Shown here one piece after another: positions 51,238-59,761 of a stretch of 64,000 bases of DNA. A program made the position numbers and the translations under genes. This stretch comes from Paralcaligenes sp. KSB-10 (GTDB lineage: Bacteria > Pseudomonadota > Gammaproteobacteria > Burkholderiales > Burkholderiaceae_B). The notes beneath the pieces are model-generated. The model was given only the letters and a program-made list of their open reading frames with translations, ran no database searches and was not told the DNA's origin. Position 1 is the stretch's first letter, and every line of letters begins with the position of its first letter. The stretch is from contig NZ_CP089848.1 of the NCBI RefSeq assembly GCF_021266465.1, forward strand, positions 1,860,001 to 1,924,000, given 5' to 3'.

Positions 51238-51612
51238 TTAGCCTTTTAAATCGTCGGGAACTTTGCCGCCGTTCTCGCCGAACTTGCGCATCACTTCTTT
51301 GTGAAGCCAGATATTCATGGAGGCCGAATCGTCTGTACTCCCTGTATAGCTCAGTTCGGCCGCAAGTTGTTTGCGGGCGGCAAGGCTGCTATCGAGGCCC
51401 AGAAGTTTGAGAAGGTCAACTATCGATGTTTTCCAATTCAGCTTTTCGGAGTTTTTCGATTGCATGTCGCTAAGAATCGCATCCACGTCTACCGCTTCGC
51501 TGGCCTGTGTTGCCGAACTATCGGAGGTATCGGCAGGTGTTGCATCCGCAGTGCTGTTAGCCGGATGTCCCGCAGGAAAAATTTTGGCGAGAATGCTACT
51601 GAAAATAGACAT
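51238..51612 (-). CDS. DUF3597-type small protein
   Basis: 124 residues from the ATG at 51612 (MSIFSSILAKIFP) with AGGGG upstream; a longer reading from 51678 is not supported. After a Thr/Ser/Ala-rich linker (about 15-45), the conserved part VDVDAILSDMQSKNSEKLNW and SIVDLLKLLGLDSSLAARKQLAAEL is typical of DUF3597. Its role is unknown. It ends NGGKVPDDLKG. It is likely cytoplasmic. Confidence 0.85.
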   Translation of the reverse strand: MSIFSSILAKIFPAGHPANSTADATPADTSDSSATQASEAVDVDAILSDMQSKNSEKLNWKTSIVDLLKLLGLDSSLAARKQLAAELSYTGSTDDSASMNIWLHKEVMRKFGENGGKVPDDLKG

Positions 51613-51950
51613 AGACTGAACCCCTCTGTAGTTGGATAAAGCGGTTTGGCACCGCCAGCCAATTCTAGCAAGCGCCACAGATTCACATTGCCTGTTTGGT
51701 TACAGAGTCTTTCTGGACGGCAATGAATTCCGCCATTGTTCAATTCTGCGGTTATCCGCAAATACCGGTTCCGCCCCGGATGACGGCCCCGCCAGTCTTT
51801 TCATGGCACCAAACAGACACAAAAACGTAACAAGCTTCTGCACCTGGCCGATTTCTATTTCAATGCGCTGCAAAACCGCCTCAAACGCTTGCATGCGCTC
51901 AATCGTACTCGTACGCTGAGCCTGTCTCTGCCATTTACTGGAGCTTCACC

Positions 51951-52289
51951 ATGAACACACAACGCTATCTTGCCAGCTTCGCCGTTTCCGGCCTGCTGGT
52001 GCTTGCTTTATCGAGTACGGCGCTGGCTTCCGACCGCAGGACCACCAATACCTTGCTGGGCGTCGGACTGGGCGCGGTGGCCGGCGCCATGCTGTCCGAC
52101 GGGGACCCCGTGCTGACACTGGGCGGAGCCGCTGCGGGCGGACTGCTGGGCAATGTGCTTACCGAAGGCCGCGGGCATCGCGATCGTGGCCGTTATCGCA
52201 GCTACGACCGGCGCGTCGACGAACGCTTTGTCCAGCAGCGGTATGATCGCGGCTATTACAGAAATGACCGGCATTACCGCTATCGTTGA
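51951..52289 (+). CDS. Exported glycine-zipper protein
   Basis: 112 residues. A signal peptide (about 1-26, ending STALA before SDRR) is followed by a glycine-zipper hairpin (LLGVGLGAVAGAMLSDGD and GGAAAGGLLGNVL) that should span or insert into a membrane, then a highly basic Arg/Tyr-rich tail (RYRSYDRRVDERFVQQRYDR). Relatives occur in the outer membrane or periplasm as small stress proteins. It has a hairpin in the spacer before the next gene. Confidence 0.82.
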   Translation: MNTQRYLASFAVSGLLVLALSSTALASDRRTTNTLLGVGLGAVAGAMLSDGDPVLTLGGAAAGGLLGNVLTEGRGHRDRGRYRSYDRRVDERFVQQRYDRGYYRNDRHYRYR

Positions 52290-52305
52290 CGCTCCTTGTA
52301 TCCAA

Positions 52306-52337
52306 TTGTATTTCGCTATAAAGTAGCCGAAATACAA
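52306..52337. other. Hairpin in leader of the DUF6622-like gene
   Basis: TTGTATTTCG (52306-52315) and its exact complement (52328-52337) pair, and the stem continues as CTA/TAG across a one-base bulge. It ends 16 bases before the ATG at 52354. It could be a terminator for the glycine-zipper gene or a leader structure occluding the ribosome site. Confidence 0.5.
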
Positions 52338-52353
52338 AATAGGAGACGCACTC

Positions 52354-52890
52354 ATGGGTGCCATTACAAACATAGTAAGCGGCACCCCAGCCTGGGTGTG
52401 GGTTTTGCTGGTTTATTTGATCATCCGGGGAATCAAGGCAACAAAAACGACTGTCATGCAGTTTTGGCGCCTGCTGATCATTCCGCTGGTTTTCACGATA
52501 TGGGGCCTGGCTGGCCTGCTGACGACACTGCGATTCACCGCGTTTAGCACAGGCACCTGGATAGTGGCGATTATCGTCGGCTGCTACCTGGGTGGTTTGG
52601 CGGCGCGCGGCGTGGCCATACGCGCCAACAAATCCCGCGGGCTGATCGAACTGCCCGGCAGCCCATTTACGCTGGTCCTCATCCTGGCGATTTTTGCCGC
52701 AAAATATGTGCTTGGGTATCAGTCGGCCATCGACCCGGCCGCTGCGCAATCAAGCCTGTATGTTTTTTTCGACGCAGGCATTTCCGGCCTGGTAGCCGGC
52801 CTGTTTATCGGCCGCGTGTGGAATTATTATCAAAAATACCGTGATTCCCAAGACACCGATTTGGCCGCCCTCGCATCCGCCAAGGGTTGA
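52354..52890 (+). CDS. Small integral membrane protein (DUF6622-like)
   Basis: 178 residues with about five membrane segments (roughly 10-28, 38-58, 68-88, 105-122, 138-158). LLVYLIIRGIKATK near the N-terminus and VAIRANKSRGLIELPGSPFT in the third loop suggest a family with conserved loops. I recall such proteins being annotated DUF6622, but I am not certain. No function is known. AGGAG precedes the ATG. Confidence 0.78.
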   Translation: MGAITNIVSGTPAWVWVLLVYLIIRGIKATKTTVMQFWRLLIIPLVFTIWGLAGLLTTLRFTAFSTGTWIVAIIVGCYLGGLAARGVAIRANKSRGLIELPGSPFTLVLILAIFAAKYVLGYQSAIDPAAAQSSLYVFFDAGISGLVAGLFIGRVWNYYQKYRDSQDTDLAALASAKG

Positions 52891-53095
52891 AGTCCAACAC
52901 TGAATTTCCAGTGCAAAATAACCGGGATATGTTTTGTAACCCTGACCGTCCGACAGCCATTGGTTTGAAACATCTTTGATGCTTAAATGGGTTCCAGGCA
53001 GGCAAGTGGAAAGAGCCAATGCGCTGACACCGAAGCAGGATTGTCGACGCATCATCGCCCCTCTCCGATTGCAATGCCGCAACAGGAGCTTATAT

Positions 53096-53509
53096 ATGAA
53101 TAGCAAAATGCTTGGCTCTGCCTTCGTGGCAGTATGTGTGACGATGGGTGGTTCCGCTTTCGCCCAGAATTACGACCATCGCAACGATAAAGGGCACAAT
53201 ATGCCACCCCCGCATGGCGTCCAGGATCGAGGACACGGCCATGACGAGCGCCATGCTCCTCCCCCCCGCAGGGCTCCGGTACGCGGGCACGAGATCCACC
53301 ATGGTCGCGGAGCCGGGCCCGGGCACAATTTTTACAGGGGTGGACGCCTTCCTTCGGAATACCGCAGCAGGCAATACGTCATCGATGACTGGCGCGGCCA
53401 CCACTTGAGCCCCCCGCCCCGCGGCTATTATTGGGTCCAGACCGGCAGCGATTTTGTACTGGCAGCCATCGCCACAGGCATCATCACGCAAATCATACTC
53501 AGCAACTGA
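53096..53509 (+). CDS. RcnB-like periplasmic protein
   Basis: 137 residues from the ATG at 53096 behind GGAG; an upstream in-frame start at 52976 is rejected. A signal peptide (about 1-23, ending GSAFA) is followed by a His/Arg/Pro-rich, probably metal-binding middle (His over-represented from residue 27 to 78), and the RcnB-like C-terminal part YVIDDWRGHHLSPPPRGYYW, then a hydrophobic end. RcnB takes part in nickel/cobalt homeostasis in E. coli; this relative may bind metals or act in envelope stress. A terminator follows. Confidence 0.85.
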   Translation: MNSKMLGSAFVAVCVTMGGSAFAQNYDHRNDKGHNMPPPHGVQDRGHGHDERHAPPPRRAPVRGHEIHHGRGAGPGHNFYRGGRLPSEYRSRQYVIDDWRGHHLSPPPRGYYWVQTGSDFVLAAIATGIITQIILSN

Positions 53510-53558
53510 GTCCGGTCACCAGGGTCACACGCGGGGAGTCCCTGGCCCCGGAAGACCA

Positions 53559-53590
53559 AACCCCAAGCCCTCTTGGCTCTTGGGGTTTTT
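53559..53590 (+). terminator. Rho-independent terminator after RcnB-like gene
   Basis: AACCCCAAG and CTTGGGGTT form a 9-bp stem with an 11-base loop, followed by a T run. It begins 50 bases after the RcnB-like stop and 125 bases before the ABC-F gene. Confidence 0.85.
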
Positions 53591-53714
53591 CTTTGCCCGA
53601 AGCTCCAGCCCTGGGCCACCGGATCAAGAGGCAGCCTGGTGCTACAATCCCTGCCCTCTTGCATGGTTTCTTATTGTCCTGCTCGGAACACATTACGAGT
53701 AAAGGCACTCCCCA

Positions 53715-55403
53715 ATGATCACTCTTAAGAACGTGACCCTGCGTCGCGGCAGCAAAGTATTGCTCGACGGTGCCTCCGTCACGCTCAACCCCGGCGAAAA
53801 AGTGGGCCTGGTCGGCCGCAATGGCGCGGGAAAATCGTCGCTATTTGCCGTTCTCAACGGCACGCTGCACGAAGACGGCGGCGAGTTTTCCGTTCCCGCG
53901 CAATGGCGCATGGCGCAAGTGGCGCAGGACATGCCTGAAACCACGCAAAGCGCCACGGATTTTGTGGTTGACGGCGACACGCTTTTGCTTGCCGCGCAAG
54001 CCGAAGTAGCCGCGGCGGAAGCCAGCGACGACGGCATGCAGATGGCACACGCCTATACGGCTTTGTACGATGCCGGCATGTACGATGCGCCGGCCCGGGC
54101 ACAGGCATTGATCCTGGGGCTGGGTTTCAGTGTGGCCGAACTCGATAAGCCCGTGAACAGCTTCTCCGGAGGCTGGCGCATGCGGCTGCAGCTGGCTCGC
54201 GCGCTGATGTGCCCATCTGATTTGCTGCTGCTTGATGAGCCGACCAACCACCTGGATCTGGACGCACTGGTATGGCTGGAAGCCTGGCTGAAGAACTATG
54301 CCGGCACCATGGTGGTGATCAGCCACGACCGGGAATTTCTCGATGCCGTAACCGGCGTCACATTGCATATCGATCACGGCAAGCTGGTGCGCTACGGTGG
54401 CAACTACAGCAAATTCGAAGACATGCGCGCCGAACAAATGGTATTGCAGCAGGCCGCTCAGGTGAAGCAGCAGGAAAAGGTTGCGCATCTGCAAAAATTC
54501 ATCGATCGCTTCAAGGCAAAAGCCAGCAAGGCCAAGCAGGCACAGAGCCGCGTCAAGGCACTGGAGCGCATGGAGAAGATTGCGCCGATGCTGGCCGATG
54601 CCGAGTTCCAGTTTGAGTTCAAAGAACCATTCAACCTGCCCAACCCCATGCTGTCGATGACCGGTGCGAGCTTCGGCTATCCGCCTTCCGGGGCGGCACC
54701 GGCGGGCACGCCCTCCACCGTGATCGTGCGCAACATCAACCGGTCGGTATTGGCCGGGCAGCGGATAGGTATCTTGGGGGCCAACGGCCAGGGCAAGTCG
54801 ACGCTGGTGAAAACCATAGCCGGCGCGCTACGACCCATCGCAGGCGAAATCATTACCGGCAAGGGCTTGAATATCGGCTATTTTTCGCAGCAGGAGCTCG
54901 ATGTCTTGCGGCCGGGCGACAATCCGCTCGATCATATGCTCCGCCTGGTGCGGGACACGCCGGCCGGCGTACGCCCCAGTGCCATGGACTGCCGCGAACA
55001 GGGATTGCGAAACTTTCTGGGCACTTTCAATTTCAGCGGCGATATGGTGAAACAATCTGTCGGCAGCATGAGCGGCGGCGAAAAAGCTCGCCTGGTGTTG
55101 TGCATGATCGTCTGGCAGCGTCCCAATCTACTGCTGCTCGATGAGCCAACCAATCACCTGGATCTGGCAACCCGCGAAGCCTTGAGCGTGGCGTTGAACG
55201 AATTCGAAGGCTCGGTAATGCTGGTCAGCCACGACCGTGCCCTGCTGCGCTCGGTATGCGACGAATTCTGGCTGGTATCGCGCGGCGGCATGACAGATTT
55301 CAACGGCGACCTGGACGATTACCAGATCTATTTGCTGGACGAAGCCCGCCGCCGCCGGGAAACCGCGGCGGACGCGCGGCAAGCGGCTCGCATACTTGCA
55401 TAG
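53715..55403 (+). CDS. ABC-F family ATPase (YheS-like)
   Basis: 562 residues with two ABC domains and no membrane segments. First domain: Walker A GRNGAGKSS (about 35) and signature FSGGWRMR (about 150). Second: Walker A GANGQGKST (about 353) and signature MSGGEKAR (about 453). Both have LLLLDEPTNHLDL-type Walker B. The P-site linker region (about 230-300) is charged and helical. ABC-F proteins bind the ribosomal E site to relieve stalling; the YheS/Uup branches are likely. AAGG precedes the ATG. Confidence 0.93.
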   Translation: MITLKNVTLRRGSKVLLDGASVTLNPGEKVGLVGRNGAGKSSLFAVLNGTLHEDGGEFSVPAQWRMAQVAQDMPETTQSATDFVVDGDTLLLAAQAEVAAAEASDDGMQMAHAYTALYDAGMYDAPARAQALILGLGFSVAELDKPVNSFSGGWRMRLQLARALMCPSDLLLLDEPTNHLDLDALVWLEAWLKNYAGTMVVISHDREFLDAVTGVTLHIDHGKLVRYGGNYSKFEDMRAEQMVLQQAAQVKQQEKVAHLQKFIDRFKAKASKAKQAQSRVKALERMEKIAPMLADAEFQFEFKEPFNLPNPMLSMTGASFGYPPSGAAPAGTPSTVIVRNINRSVLAGQRIGILGANGQGKSTLVKTIAGALRPIAGEIITGKGLNIGYFSQQELDVLRPGDNPLDHMLRLVRDTPAGVRPSAMDCREQGLRNFLGTFNFSGDMVKQSVGSMSGGEKARLVLCMIVWQRPNLLLLDEPTNHLDLATREALSVALNEFEGSVMLVSHDRALLRSVCDEFWLVSRGGMTDFNGDLDDYQIYLLDEARRRRETAADARQAARILA

Positions 55404-55667
55404 CGGCGTTACAAATCCGTCTTATTGTTAACGGTATGTTGCGAGCAAGCCCAGCAGTTATTCGGCCGACGTCACTGCAAAACGCATGCATGATCGCAAG
55501 GTTTTTGTGACTCCCGTATTGTTACATTCGCTGGCATCTGAGCTTGACCTATATCTTTGCCGGACGTTAGGGTAGTCACGTGCCTTGACGCGGCACAACT
55601 CAATCAATGACAGGCGAAAAAAGCGATTCCGCTTTCAGCCTCGTCATCGGAAACAGGAGTTGATACC

Positions 55668-55868
55668 ATGAACAAAGATACCCTCGAAGGTCAATGGAAG
55701 CAGCTTTCAGGCAAGGCAAAAACGGCATGGGGCGAGCTCACGGATGACGATCTGGCCAAGATCAATGGCAACGCCGAGCGCCTGGCGGGCCTGATACAAG
55801 AAAAGTACGGCAGGACTCGCGACGAGGCGCAACGCGAAGTCAAGGATTTTTTTGACCGCAATCGCTAA
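55668..55868 (+). CDS. CsbD-family stress protein
   Basis: 66 residues. [20 protein letters not shown] is the usual CsbD/YjbJ opening, with [19 protein letters not shown] and EVKDFF. Stress-induced, cytoplasmic and of unknown biochemistry. A textbook AGGAG precedes the ATG. It is immediately followed by a DUF1328 protein, a pairing frequent in Betaproteobacteria. A second, shorter CsbD is at 47456. Confidence 0.93.
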   Translation: MNKDTLEGQWKQLSGKAKTAWGELTDDDLAKINGNAERLAGLIQEKYGRTRDEAQREVKDFFDRNR

Positions 55869-55887
55869 GCTGAACGGGAGAAACACT

Positions 55888-56049
55888 ATGCTCTACTACG
55901 CTGTTGTATTTTTCGTTATCGCCATTATCGCGGCCGTTCTGGGGTTTGGCGGCATCGCCGCAGGGGCTGCCTCCATCGCCCAGATCCTGTTCTATATTTT
56001 CATCATCCTGGCCATACTGACGCTATTGCGTGGTGTACTCAGAAGGTAG
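55888..56049 (+). CDS. DUF1328 small membrane protein
   Basis: 53 residues from the ATG at 55888 behind GGGAGA. Two membrane helices (about 4-24 and 28-48) flank [20 protein letters not shown], the DUF1328 hallmark. Its role is unknown, but it appears with CsbD in stress clusters. Its 3' end overlaps the convergent ribH gene by 27 bases. Confidence 0.92.
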   Translation: MLYYAVVFFVIAIIAAVLGFGGIAAGAASIAQILFYIFIILAILTLLRGVLRR

Positions 56050-56550
56050 CGTCCCGCAGGACGCCGGCACGCTCGTGCGATCGAGCTGCCGCAACCTTTC
56101 CACCGTTTCAACGCATGCCCGTGCGGCTTCCGCGCCCTTCACAAGAAAATGCTCGCGGAAAAACCCGATATGCTCACCCTGTCCATTGAAATGCTGCGGC
56201 GTCAAAACCGCGGATATGACGGGAACCGACAATTCCAGCTGTACTTGCATCAAACCAGAAACGACTGCCTGGGCGACGAACTCGTGCCTGTAGATTCCTC
56301 CGTCGACAACCAGCCCGGCCGCAACCACCGCCCTGTACCGGCCATTTTGCGCAAGGCGCTTGGCTTGCAGCGGGATCTCGAAAGCTCCGGCGACTTCGAA
56401 AAAATCAATGTCGTACTCTGCCGCGGCGAGCTTGTTTAATTCGTCGATAAAGCCAAGGCGGCACTGATCGACGATCTCCCTATGCCAGCACGATTGAACA
56501 AATGCAATTCGGGCAGCACCTGGAGTGAGGTTGACTCGATGGGAATACAT
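56023..56550 (-). CDS. ribH: 6,7-dimethyl-8-ribityllumazine synthase, type II
   Basis: 175 residues. [20 protein letters not shown] replaces the usual N-terminal loop, [15 protein letters not shown] follows, and the catalytic-His loop is [38 protein letters not shown] is characteristic of the RibH2-type enzymes I associate with Brucella and Bordetella, which form smaller assemblies than the icosahedral type I. It condenses the pyrimidine and butanone phosphate. AGGAGC precedes the ATG. An FMN riboswitch stands 90 bases upstream, so it is expressed when FMN is low. Confidence 0.93.
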   Translation of the reverse strand: MYSHRVNLTPGAARIAFVQSCWHREIVDQCRLGFIDELNKLAAAEYDIDFFEVAGAFEIPLQAKRLAQNGRYRAVVAAGLVVDGGIYRHEFVAQAVVSGLMQVQLELSVPVISAVLTPQHFNGQGEHIGFFREHFLVKGAEAARACVETVERLRQLDRTSVPASCGTLPSEYTTQ

Positions 56551-56640
56551 TCTTTGAAGCTCCTATTTATACAAAAATAAATAGGGCGCACGGGACCACG
56601 AAGGCACATGTCCGGGGAAATGCCACACAACAGGAATCCC

Positions 56641-56784
56641 GTTCTCTTTCATCCGGACTTTAACCGTCGGCCCCGGAATCTCACCAGGTCTGCTGTCCTT
56701 GCCGCTGGAGGCGGCAAGCGCTCGCGGGCTATGCTATAGGCAATTACCGCCGGTGGGGATTTCCACCCCGCCCTGAGAACGTTG
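56641..56784 (-). promoter_or_regulatory. FMN riboswitch (RFN element) upstream of ribH
   Basis: Read on the minus strand it runs from CGCAACGTTCTCAGGGCGGG through GGAAATCCCCACCGGCGGTAA, AGCCCGCGAGCGC, GACAGCAGACCTGGTGAGAT, TCCGGGGCCGACGGTTAAAG and TCCGGATGAAAGAGAAC, the complete consensus of the RFN element in order. Bound FMN would repress ribH. The aptamer ends 91 bases before the ribH start, leaving room for an expression platform. Confidence 0.97.
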
Positions 56785-56844
56785 CGACAAACCACATCGC
56801 ATGAAAAAATATATCATGAAATCGACCACTCACGGAGCTTCCCC

Positions 56845-57300
56845 ATGCCTTTAGCTATTACCTTGCATCTTCTGGCCGCCATCATTTGGGTCGGAGGCAT
56901 GTTTTTCGCCTACATGGCATTGCGCCCCGTTGCCGGCAGCCTCCTTGAGCCGCCTGTCCGGCTGCAGCTCTGGACGCAGGTATTCAGCCGATTTTTCCCC
57001 TGGGTCTGGCTGACAGTACTGGTTTTGCTGATCACCGGGCTCTGGATGATTTTCGGCGCATACGGAGGAATGGCCAAGGCCGGCATGCATGTGCACTTGA
57101 TGATGACGCTTGGCATTGTCATGATGCTGATATTCATGCATATCTACTATGGGCCATTCCGCCGGCTCAAACAGGCCGTCGCTCAAAGCGACTGGCCGCA
57201 GGGAGGCCGCAAACTCAATCAGATCCGTATCCTGATTGCAGTGAATCTGGGTCTGGGCTTGTTGGTTGTCTGTATTGCCGGCGCGGGTTCTTATCTTTAA
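56845..57300 (+). CDS. CopD-family membrane protein
   Basis: 151 residues from the ATG at 56845 behind GGAG; an earlier in-frame start at 56782 would overlap the riboswitch region. Four membrane segments (about 5-24, 48-72, 82-102, 128-148). The conserved IIWVGGMFFAYMALRP and the His-containing LMMTLGIVMMLIFMHIYYGP suggest the CopD/DUF superfamily with possible haem or copper ligation. Its role is unknown. The stop overlaps the convergent MFS stop by 4 bases. Confidence 0.83.
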   Translation: MPLAITLHLLAAIIWVGGMFFAYMALRPVAGSLLEPPVRLQLWTQVFSRFFPWVWLTVLVLLITGLWMIFGAYGGMAKAGMHVHLMMTLGIVMMLIFMHIYYGPFRRLKQAVAQSDWPQGGRKLNQIRILIAVNLGLGLLVVCIAGAGSYL

Positions 57301-58808
57301 ATCCGGGTAGCCGCCGATTCGGTGGCGTGTCCTGAAACGCCCTGCGTTCCCGGATCGGAATCGGTTCTGCCATCGGCCTCCTCTTCGTGATGCACCGATC
57401 CATGCAGCCCTGTGCGCAGAAACAAGCCGCCCAGCAGGGCTGCCATAGCAGCAAACGCCGCCCCAACTGCAAAGGCCCTGTGGTAACCGCTGTTGAGTGC
57501 CGCGAGCGCATCCACTCCGGAAGCATGCAGCGCGTTTGTGCGCGCCGAAGCCAGGCTGGCGAGGATTGCCAGGCCCAACGCTCCGCCCATCATGAACGAA
57601 GTATTGACAACGCCCGAAGCCAGGCCGGATTCGCCAGGCGCCACGCCGCTCATCGCGGCAAGCAATACCGGATTGAAGGCCATGCCCGCGCCGAGGCCCA
57701 GCAGAATCATTCCCGGCAATACATCGACAACAAAATTGCCGTCTACCGGCGCCCGTGCAAACAGCATCAATCCCATTGCCGCCAGCAACAGCCCCGCAGC
57801 CAGTGGAACCCTGATACCGAAGCGCATGACAATGGTGGCCGAAAGACCCACCGAAAACGCCGCCATGATCAGATTGGCGGGCAAAAAGCCCAGACCGACC
57901 TGCAGCGGACTATAAGCAAGCACGCGCTGCAGGTAAAGCGCCGAGATGAAAAACCAGGCGAACATTGCGGCGGCCCACAGAATGCCGACAATATTGGCTG
58001 TCGTGACGTTGCGCGACCGGAATAATCCGAGCGGAACCAATGGAGCGCTCACCCGGACCTCAATACCGATGAATACCGCGAAGAGCAAGGCCGCCAAAGC
58101 GAACAGGCCAAGCGTCGATACCGAGGTCCACCCCGCCTCGTTGCCATTTACAACAGCATAAACGGCAAGCATCAGTGAGCCCGTTATCGTTGCAGCCCCT
58201 GCCATATCCAGACGCCTGGAGTTCGCCTGCCCGCGGTCATCCGGCAGCAACAGGCGGCAAAGCATGTACACCGCAATACCGATCGGAAGATTGACAAGGA
58301 AAATCCAGTGCCAGCTGAAGGCCCCTGTCAAAAGGCCGCCCACAAGAACGCCAATGCTGCCTCCCCCGGCGCATACGAATCCATACACACCCATGGCCTT
58401 GGCCCGATCGGCCGGCTCGACAAACAAGTTCATGATGAGCGAAAGCGAAACGGCCGAAACCACGGCGCCGCCAAACCCCTGTACCGCCCTCGCGCCGATC
58501 AGCAAGACCTGCGAGCTTGCCAGGCCACACGCCAGCGAGGCCAGCGTAAAGCCAATGATTCCGATCAGGAACAGCCTGCGCTGGCCAAAAAGATCACCCA
58601 GGCGACCGCCGAGCAGCAAAAAGCCGCCGAAGGTGAGCATGTACGCGTTCACAACCCAGACCAGCGAGGTTTCTGAAAAACCCAGGTCGGCCCCGATTGA
58701 CGGCAGGGCAACGTTCACAATCGTTGTGTCGAGGACGATCATCAAGACCCCGAGACAAAGAACCACCAGCGCCAGCCAGCGCTTGCGGCCGTCAATCGCA
58801 TCGACCAT
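57297..58808 (-). CDS. MFS drug-exporter, DHA2 (EmrB/QacA) family
   Basis: 503 residues with 14 predicted membrane segments, the DHA2 count. Conserved motif A-type GGRLGDLFGQRRLFLIG (about 66) and motif C-type GVLVGGLLTGAFSWHWIFLVNLP (about 155, quoted in part: LVGGLLTGAFSWHWIFLVNL) are present, and VLDTTIVNVALPSIGADLGF (about 25) is the family's DTTIVNVALP signature. It probably exports drugs or toxic metabolites with proton antiport. GGGGGAG precedes the ATG. No periplasmic adaptor is adjacent. Confidence 0.92.
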   Translation of the reverse strand: MVDAIDGRKRWLALVVLCLGVLMIVLDTTIVNVALPSIGADLGFSETSLVWVVNAYMLTFGGFLLLGGRLGDLFGQRRLFLIGIIGFTLASLACGLASSQVLLIGARAVQGFGGAVVSAVSLSLIMNLFVEPADRAKAMGVYGFVCAGGGSIGVLVGGLLTGAFSWHWIFLVNLPIGIAVYMLCRLLLPDDRGQANSRRLDMAGAATITGSLMLAVYAVVNGNEAGWTSVSTLGLFALAALLFAVFIGIEVRVSAPLVPLGLFRSRNVTTANIVGILWAAAMFAWFFISALYLQRVLAYSPLQVGLGFLPANLIMAAFSVGLSATIVMRFGIRVPLAAGLLLAAMGLMLFARAPVDGNFVVDVLPGMILLGLGAGMAFNPVLLAAMSGVAPGESGLASGVVNTSFMMGGALGLAILASLASARTNALHASGVDALAALNSGYHRAFAVGAAFAAMAALLGGLFLRTGLHGSVHHEEEADGRTDSDPGTQGVSGHATESAATRI

Positions 58809-58869
58809 AACTCCCCCCTTTCAGCCAAAGTATTTCGACTGACATAAAGAAATAACAACAAGCCGGGCC

Positions 58870-59283
58870 TCAGGGCTCAACGATAACCATCCACGATACG
58901 CCGAACCGATCCGCAACCATGCCGAAGCTCGAAGCAAAGAAGGTCTTGGCCAGCGGCATCTGCACTTGGCCACCTTCGCCCAGTGCGGCAAACGTCCGCG
59001 CGGCCGAAGCATCGTCGGGCGCCTTGAACGATAGGGAAAAACCTTGAAAACTGGATTTGCCGCTGCAGCGGCCATCGGAGGCCATCACCGTCGATTCGCC
59101 AATGCGCAAACTGGCATGCATGACCTTGTTCTCGCTGCCCGGCGGCATCTGGCAGTCGGGTGTGGGCTCCGGGCCATCTTTGTAACGCATGAGCATGTCC
59201 GTCTCGGCGCCGAGCGTCTTGCGATAGAACTCGATCGCTTCTTCGCAGCGACCTTCGAAAAACAGATAGGGTTGCACTTGCAT
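58870..59283 (-). CDS. VOC-fold protein, PhnB-like
   Basis: 137 residues. It opens MQVQPYLFFEGRCEEAIEFY, the PhnB/VOC signature, with MHASLRIGESTVMASDG and VQMPLAKTFFASSFGMVADR. The fold is a pair of beta-alpha-beta-beta-beta units. PhnB-like proteins have no proven reaction; some relatives bind metals or antibiotics. AGGTG precedes the ATG. The promoter region to the right carries a repressor-like dyad. Confidence 0.88.
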   Translation of the reverse strand: MQVQPYLFFEGRCEEAIEFYRKTLGAETDMLMRYKDGPEPTPDCQMPPGSENKVMHASLRIGESTVMASDGRCSGKSSFQGFSLSFKAPDDASAARTFAALGEGGQVQMPLAKTFFASSFGMVADRFGVSWMVIVEP

Positions 59284-59761
59284 GATGTCACCTATTCAGA
59301 AATGAAGTGAAAGGCATGGCCTCGAAAGAGCTTGCCCGGACGAAGGGTGTGTTACTGATTGTGTACACCGTACACAATACGATAACAGAGGCAATATACA
59401 GTGTCCACATAAAAATAAGATGACGGGCGATTCAAGCTGCCAACTCGAACCCGAGCGGGCTCGGCATGCCCTTCACCTTCGCAGCGCCTAACCCTCTTCG
59501 GCCCGCATTTCCTCGAACACTTCCTTGGTGGTGATCAACACCTCGTGCACCAGCGGCGCGACAATCCTGCCTGTCCGCCCAACCTGCCGGTTTGTCTTGC
59601 AAACGATCCCGAGATTTCTCTGTGGCGAAGTGTTTCTCATGATGCTTGATTGGATCGTTCTGCAAAGTTGTACACCGTGTCCCAAAAAACGCCATGGACC
59701 CAGAGTGCGCCTGCTTCATACACTGCAAGCACACATACATCTAGATCGAGTGGGTATCCCC
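59284..59761. other. Gene-poor stretch with repeated operator-like motif
   Basis: A 478-base stretch. It holds a perfect dyad at 59358-59378 and a second TGTACACCGT at 59669-59678. A 65-codon frame on the minus strand (59488-59685) ends VFEEMRAEEG but has no recognised domain or good start, so I do not call it. The region may be a remnant of a gene lost with the rearrangement at 59.76-61.2 kb. Confidence 0.5.
59358..59378. promoter_or_regulatory. Dyad operator-like site near VOC gene
   Basis: ATTGTGTAC-ACC-GTACACAAT is a perfect 9-bp inverted repeat. The same 10-mer TGTACACCGT recurs at 59669. This is the size of a TetR/GntR-type operator. It lies 75 bases upstream of the VOC gene on its coding strand. 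Confidence 0.5.

Noticed and set aside
59488-59685. 65-codon minus-strand frame ending VFEEMRAEEG
   Set aside because: No domain recognised and no convincing start; noted only as possible remnant sequence.
59525-59761. N-terminal extension of the CoA-transferase fragment
   Set aside because: No homology before the MRKFTLSQ start; the extension is low-information and lacks a ribosome site.
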